A stretch of DNA of 5,747 bases. Source: Bacillota bacterium (GTDB lineage Bacteria; Bacillota; Clostridia; Peptostreptococcales; Anaerovoracaceae). The DNA is taken from positions 1 to 5,747 of the forward strand of contig JAQSXD010000262.1 of assembly GCA_029266295.1 (NCBI GenBank), given 5' to 3'. Below the pieces are notes generated by a model. That model was given only the letters and a program-made list of their open reading frames with translations, was not told the origin of the DNA and ran no database searches. Positions 4,926-5,747 of the stretch are shown piece after piece (within the stretch, counting starts at the first letter, position 1; the number at the start of each line of letters is the position of its first letter). The position numbers and the translations under genes were made by a program.

Positions 4926-5747
4926 TTAGACCCGTTCTAGAAAGATCGATGCATCGCCGGCACGCTCTGTTAAACGCCCATTCTCTGATATCCCTATTTT
5001 TTCCATCCAATCCTCAAATTCCTTGATCGGATGAAGGCCGAATAATTCACGAATCGTTGCCGTCTCCTGAAATCCTGTTGACTGATAGTTTAGCATTACA
5101 TCATCTGCATGTGGAACGCCCATGATATAGTTGCAGCCCGCAGAGGCCAGGAGTACGGTAAGATTTTCAGCATCATTCTGGTCCGCTTTCATATGGTTCG
5201 TATAGCAGACGTCGCATCCCATGGAAAGCCCAGTTAATTTGCCCATGAAATGATCCTCCAGCCCCGCACGAATCACTTGCTTGGCGTCATACAAGTATTC
5301 TGGGCCAATGAAACCAACAACAGTATTCACAAGGAATGGATCGAACGCTCGTGCGAATCCGTAACACCGAGCTTCCATCGTAACCTGATCCGTGTCAAAA
5401 TTTGCTTCAGACGATAATTCAGAACCCTGACCGGTTTCAAAATACATCACATTTGGTCCCCAAGCCTGCCCTTGCTCCGCCGCAAGTTGTCGGGCTTCAG
5501 CCAACATACTTCGATTAATGCCGAATGCGGTATTCGCTTTTTCAGACCCGGCGATTGATTGAAAAATTAAGCCAGCAGGCGCGCCTTTTTTTACTGCCTC
5601 CATTTGAGTCGTTATGTGCGCGAGCACCGATGTCTGGGTCGGAATCTCCCATTTACTCCGGAACTCCTCAAATTTGTTCAATATGTCCCGCACACTGTCT
5701 ACCGAATCATTAACTGGATTTAGGCCAATCACTGCATCACCTGCGCC
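4926..5747 (-). CDS. eutB: Ethanolamine ammonia-lyase large subunit EutB (C-terminal 60 percent, cut by window edge)
   Basis: The last 273 residues of the catalytic large subunit are visible; the frame stays open to the right edge. It aligns without gaps to remembered E. coli EutB (453 residues) through the active-site region, so roughly 183 N-terminal residues are outside. The first visible residues are GAGDAVIGLNPVND. Active-site residues match those of the E. coli enzyme: Asn10 of the fragment (Asn193), Glu104 in YFETGQGS (Glu287), Asp179 in MGCD (Asp362) and Met209 in NYIMG (Met392). The enzyme is therefore expected to be active. A GTG at 5732 lies inside the conserved GDAVIG block and is not the start. 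The stop is 33 nt from the preferred eutC start, consistent with co-transcription. No shell-protein gene of the ethanolamine microcompartment is seen in this window, though such genes could lie outside it. Confidence 0.97.
   Translation of the reverse strand, partial: GAGDAVIGLNPVNDSVDSVRDILNKFEEFRSKWEIPTQTSVLAHITTQMEAVKKGAPAGLIFQSIAGSEKANTAFGINRSMLAEARQLAAEQGQAWGPNVMYFETGQGSELSSEANFDTDQVTMEARCYGFARAFDPFLVNTVVGFIGPEYLYDAKQVIRAGLEDHFMGKLTGLSMGCDVCYTNHMKADQNDAENLTVLLASAGCNYIMGVPHADDVMLNYQSTGFQETATIRELFGLHPIKEFEDWMEKIGISENGRLTERAGDASIFLERV

Noticed and set aside
5525..5713. A 62-codon plus-strand frame antisense to eutB.
   Set aside because: It is a shadow of the conserved EutB coding sequence.

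Overview
The window looks like chromosomal DNA of a Bacillota (Bacillales-type) bacterium. The signs are moderate G+C with A/T-rich intergenic DNA, strong AGGAGG-type ribosome binding sites, one TTG start, a transcription-terminating SAM-I (S-box) riboswitch, and proteins that resemble Bacillus families. Every gene I can support is on the minus strand, so transcription runs from high to low coordinates. The species cannot be fixed from the sequence.

Upstream unit (5747 down to 3399). The distal part of eutB (cut by the window edge), eutC and a PduO-type cob(I)alamin adenosyltransferase form a small ethanolamine-utilisation cluster. EutBC is the adenosylcobalamin-dependent ethanolamine ammonia-lyase, and the adenosyltransferase makes its cofactor. 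Between eutC and the adenosyltransferase lie about five non-coding tandem repeats with an exact 21-bp period.

Intergenic region (3398 down to 2858). This 541-base gap holds a sigma-A-like promoter, a full SAM-I riboswitch aptamer, a matching antiterminator, an intrinsic terminator, and about 150 nt of further leader before the next gene.

Downstream unit (2857 to the left edge). Four tightly spaced genes follow the riboswitch: free methionine-(R)-sulfoxide reductase (GAF fold, all three family cysteines), a class I/II aminotransferase resembling the MtnE/YkrV methionine-salvage enzymes, a short-chain dehydrogenase, and an iron-type alcohol dehydrogenase cut by the window edge. No terminator or second promoter is evident between them, so I read them as one operon, expressed when SAM is low.

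The main point of interest is this operon. The riboswitch, the reductase and the aminotransferase all point to methionine. Expression at low SAM fits a scavenging role better than methionine breakdown. A working hypothesis, not proven by the sequence, is recovery of methionine from its oxidised or deaminated forms: the reductase handles free methionine sulfoxide, one or both dehydrogenases oxidise a 2-hydroxy acid analogue to the 2-oxo acid, and the aminotransferase converts that to methionine.
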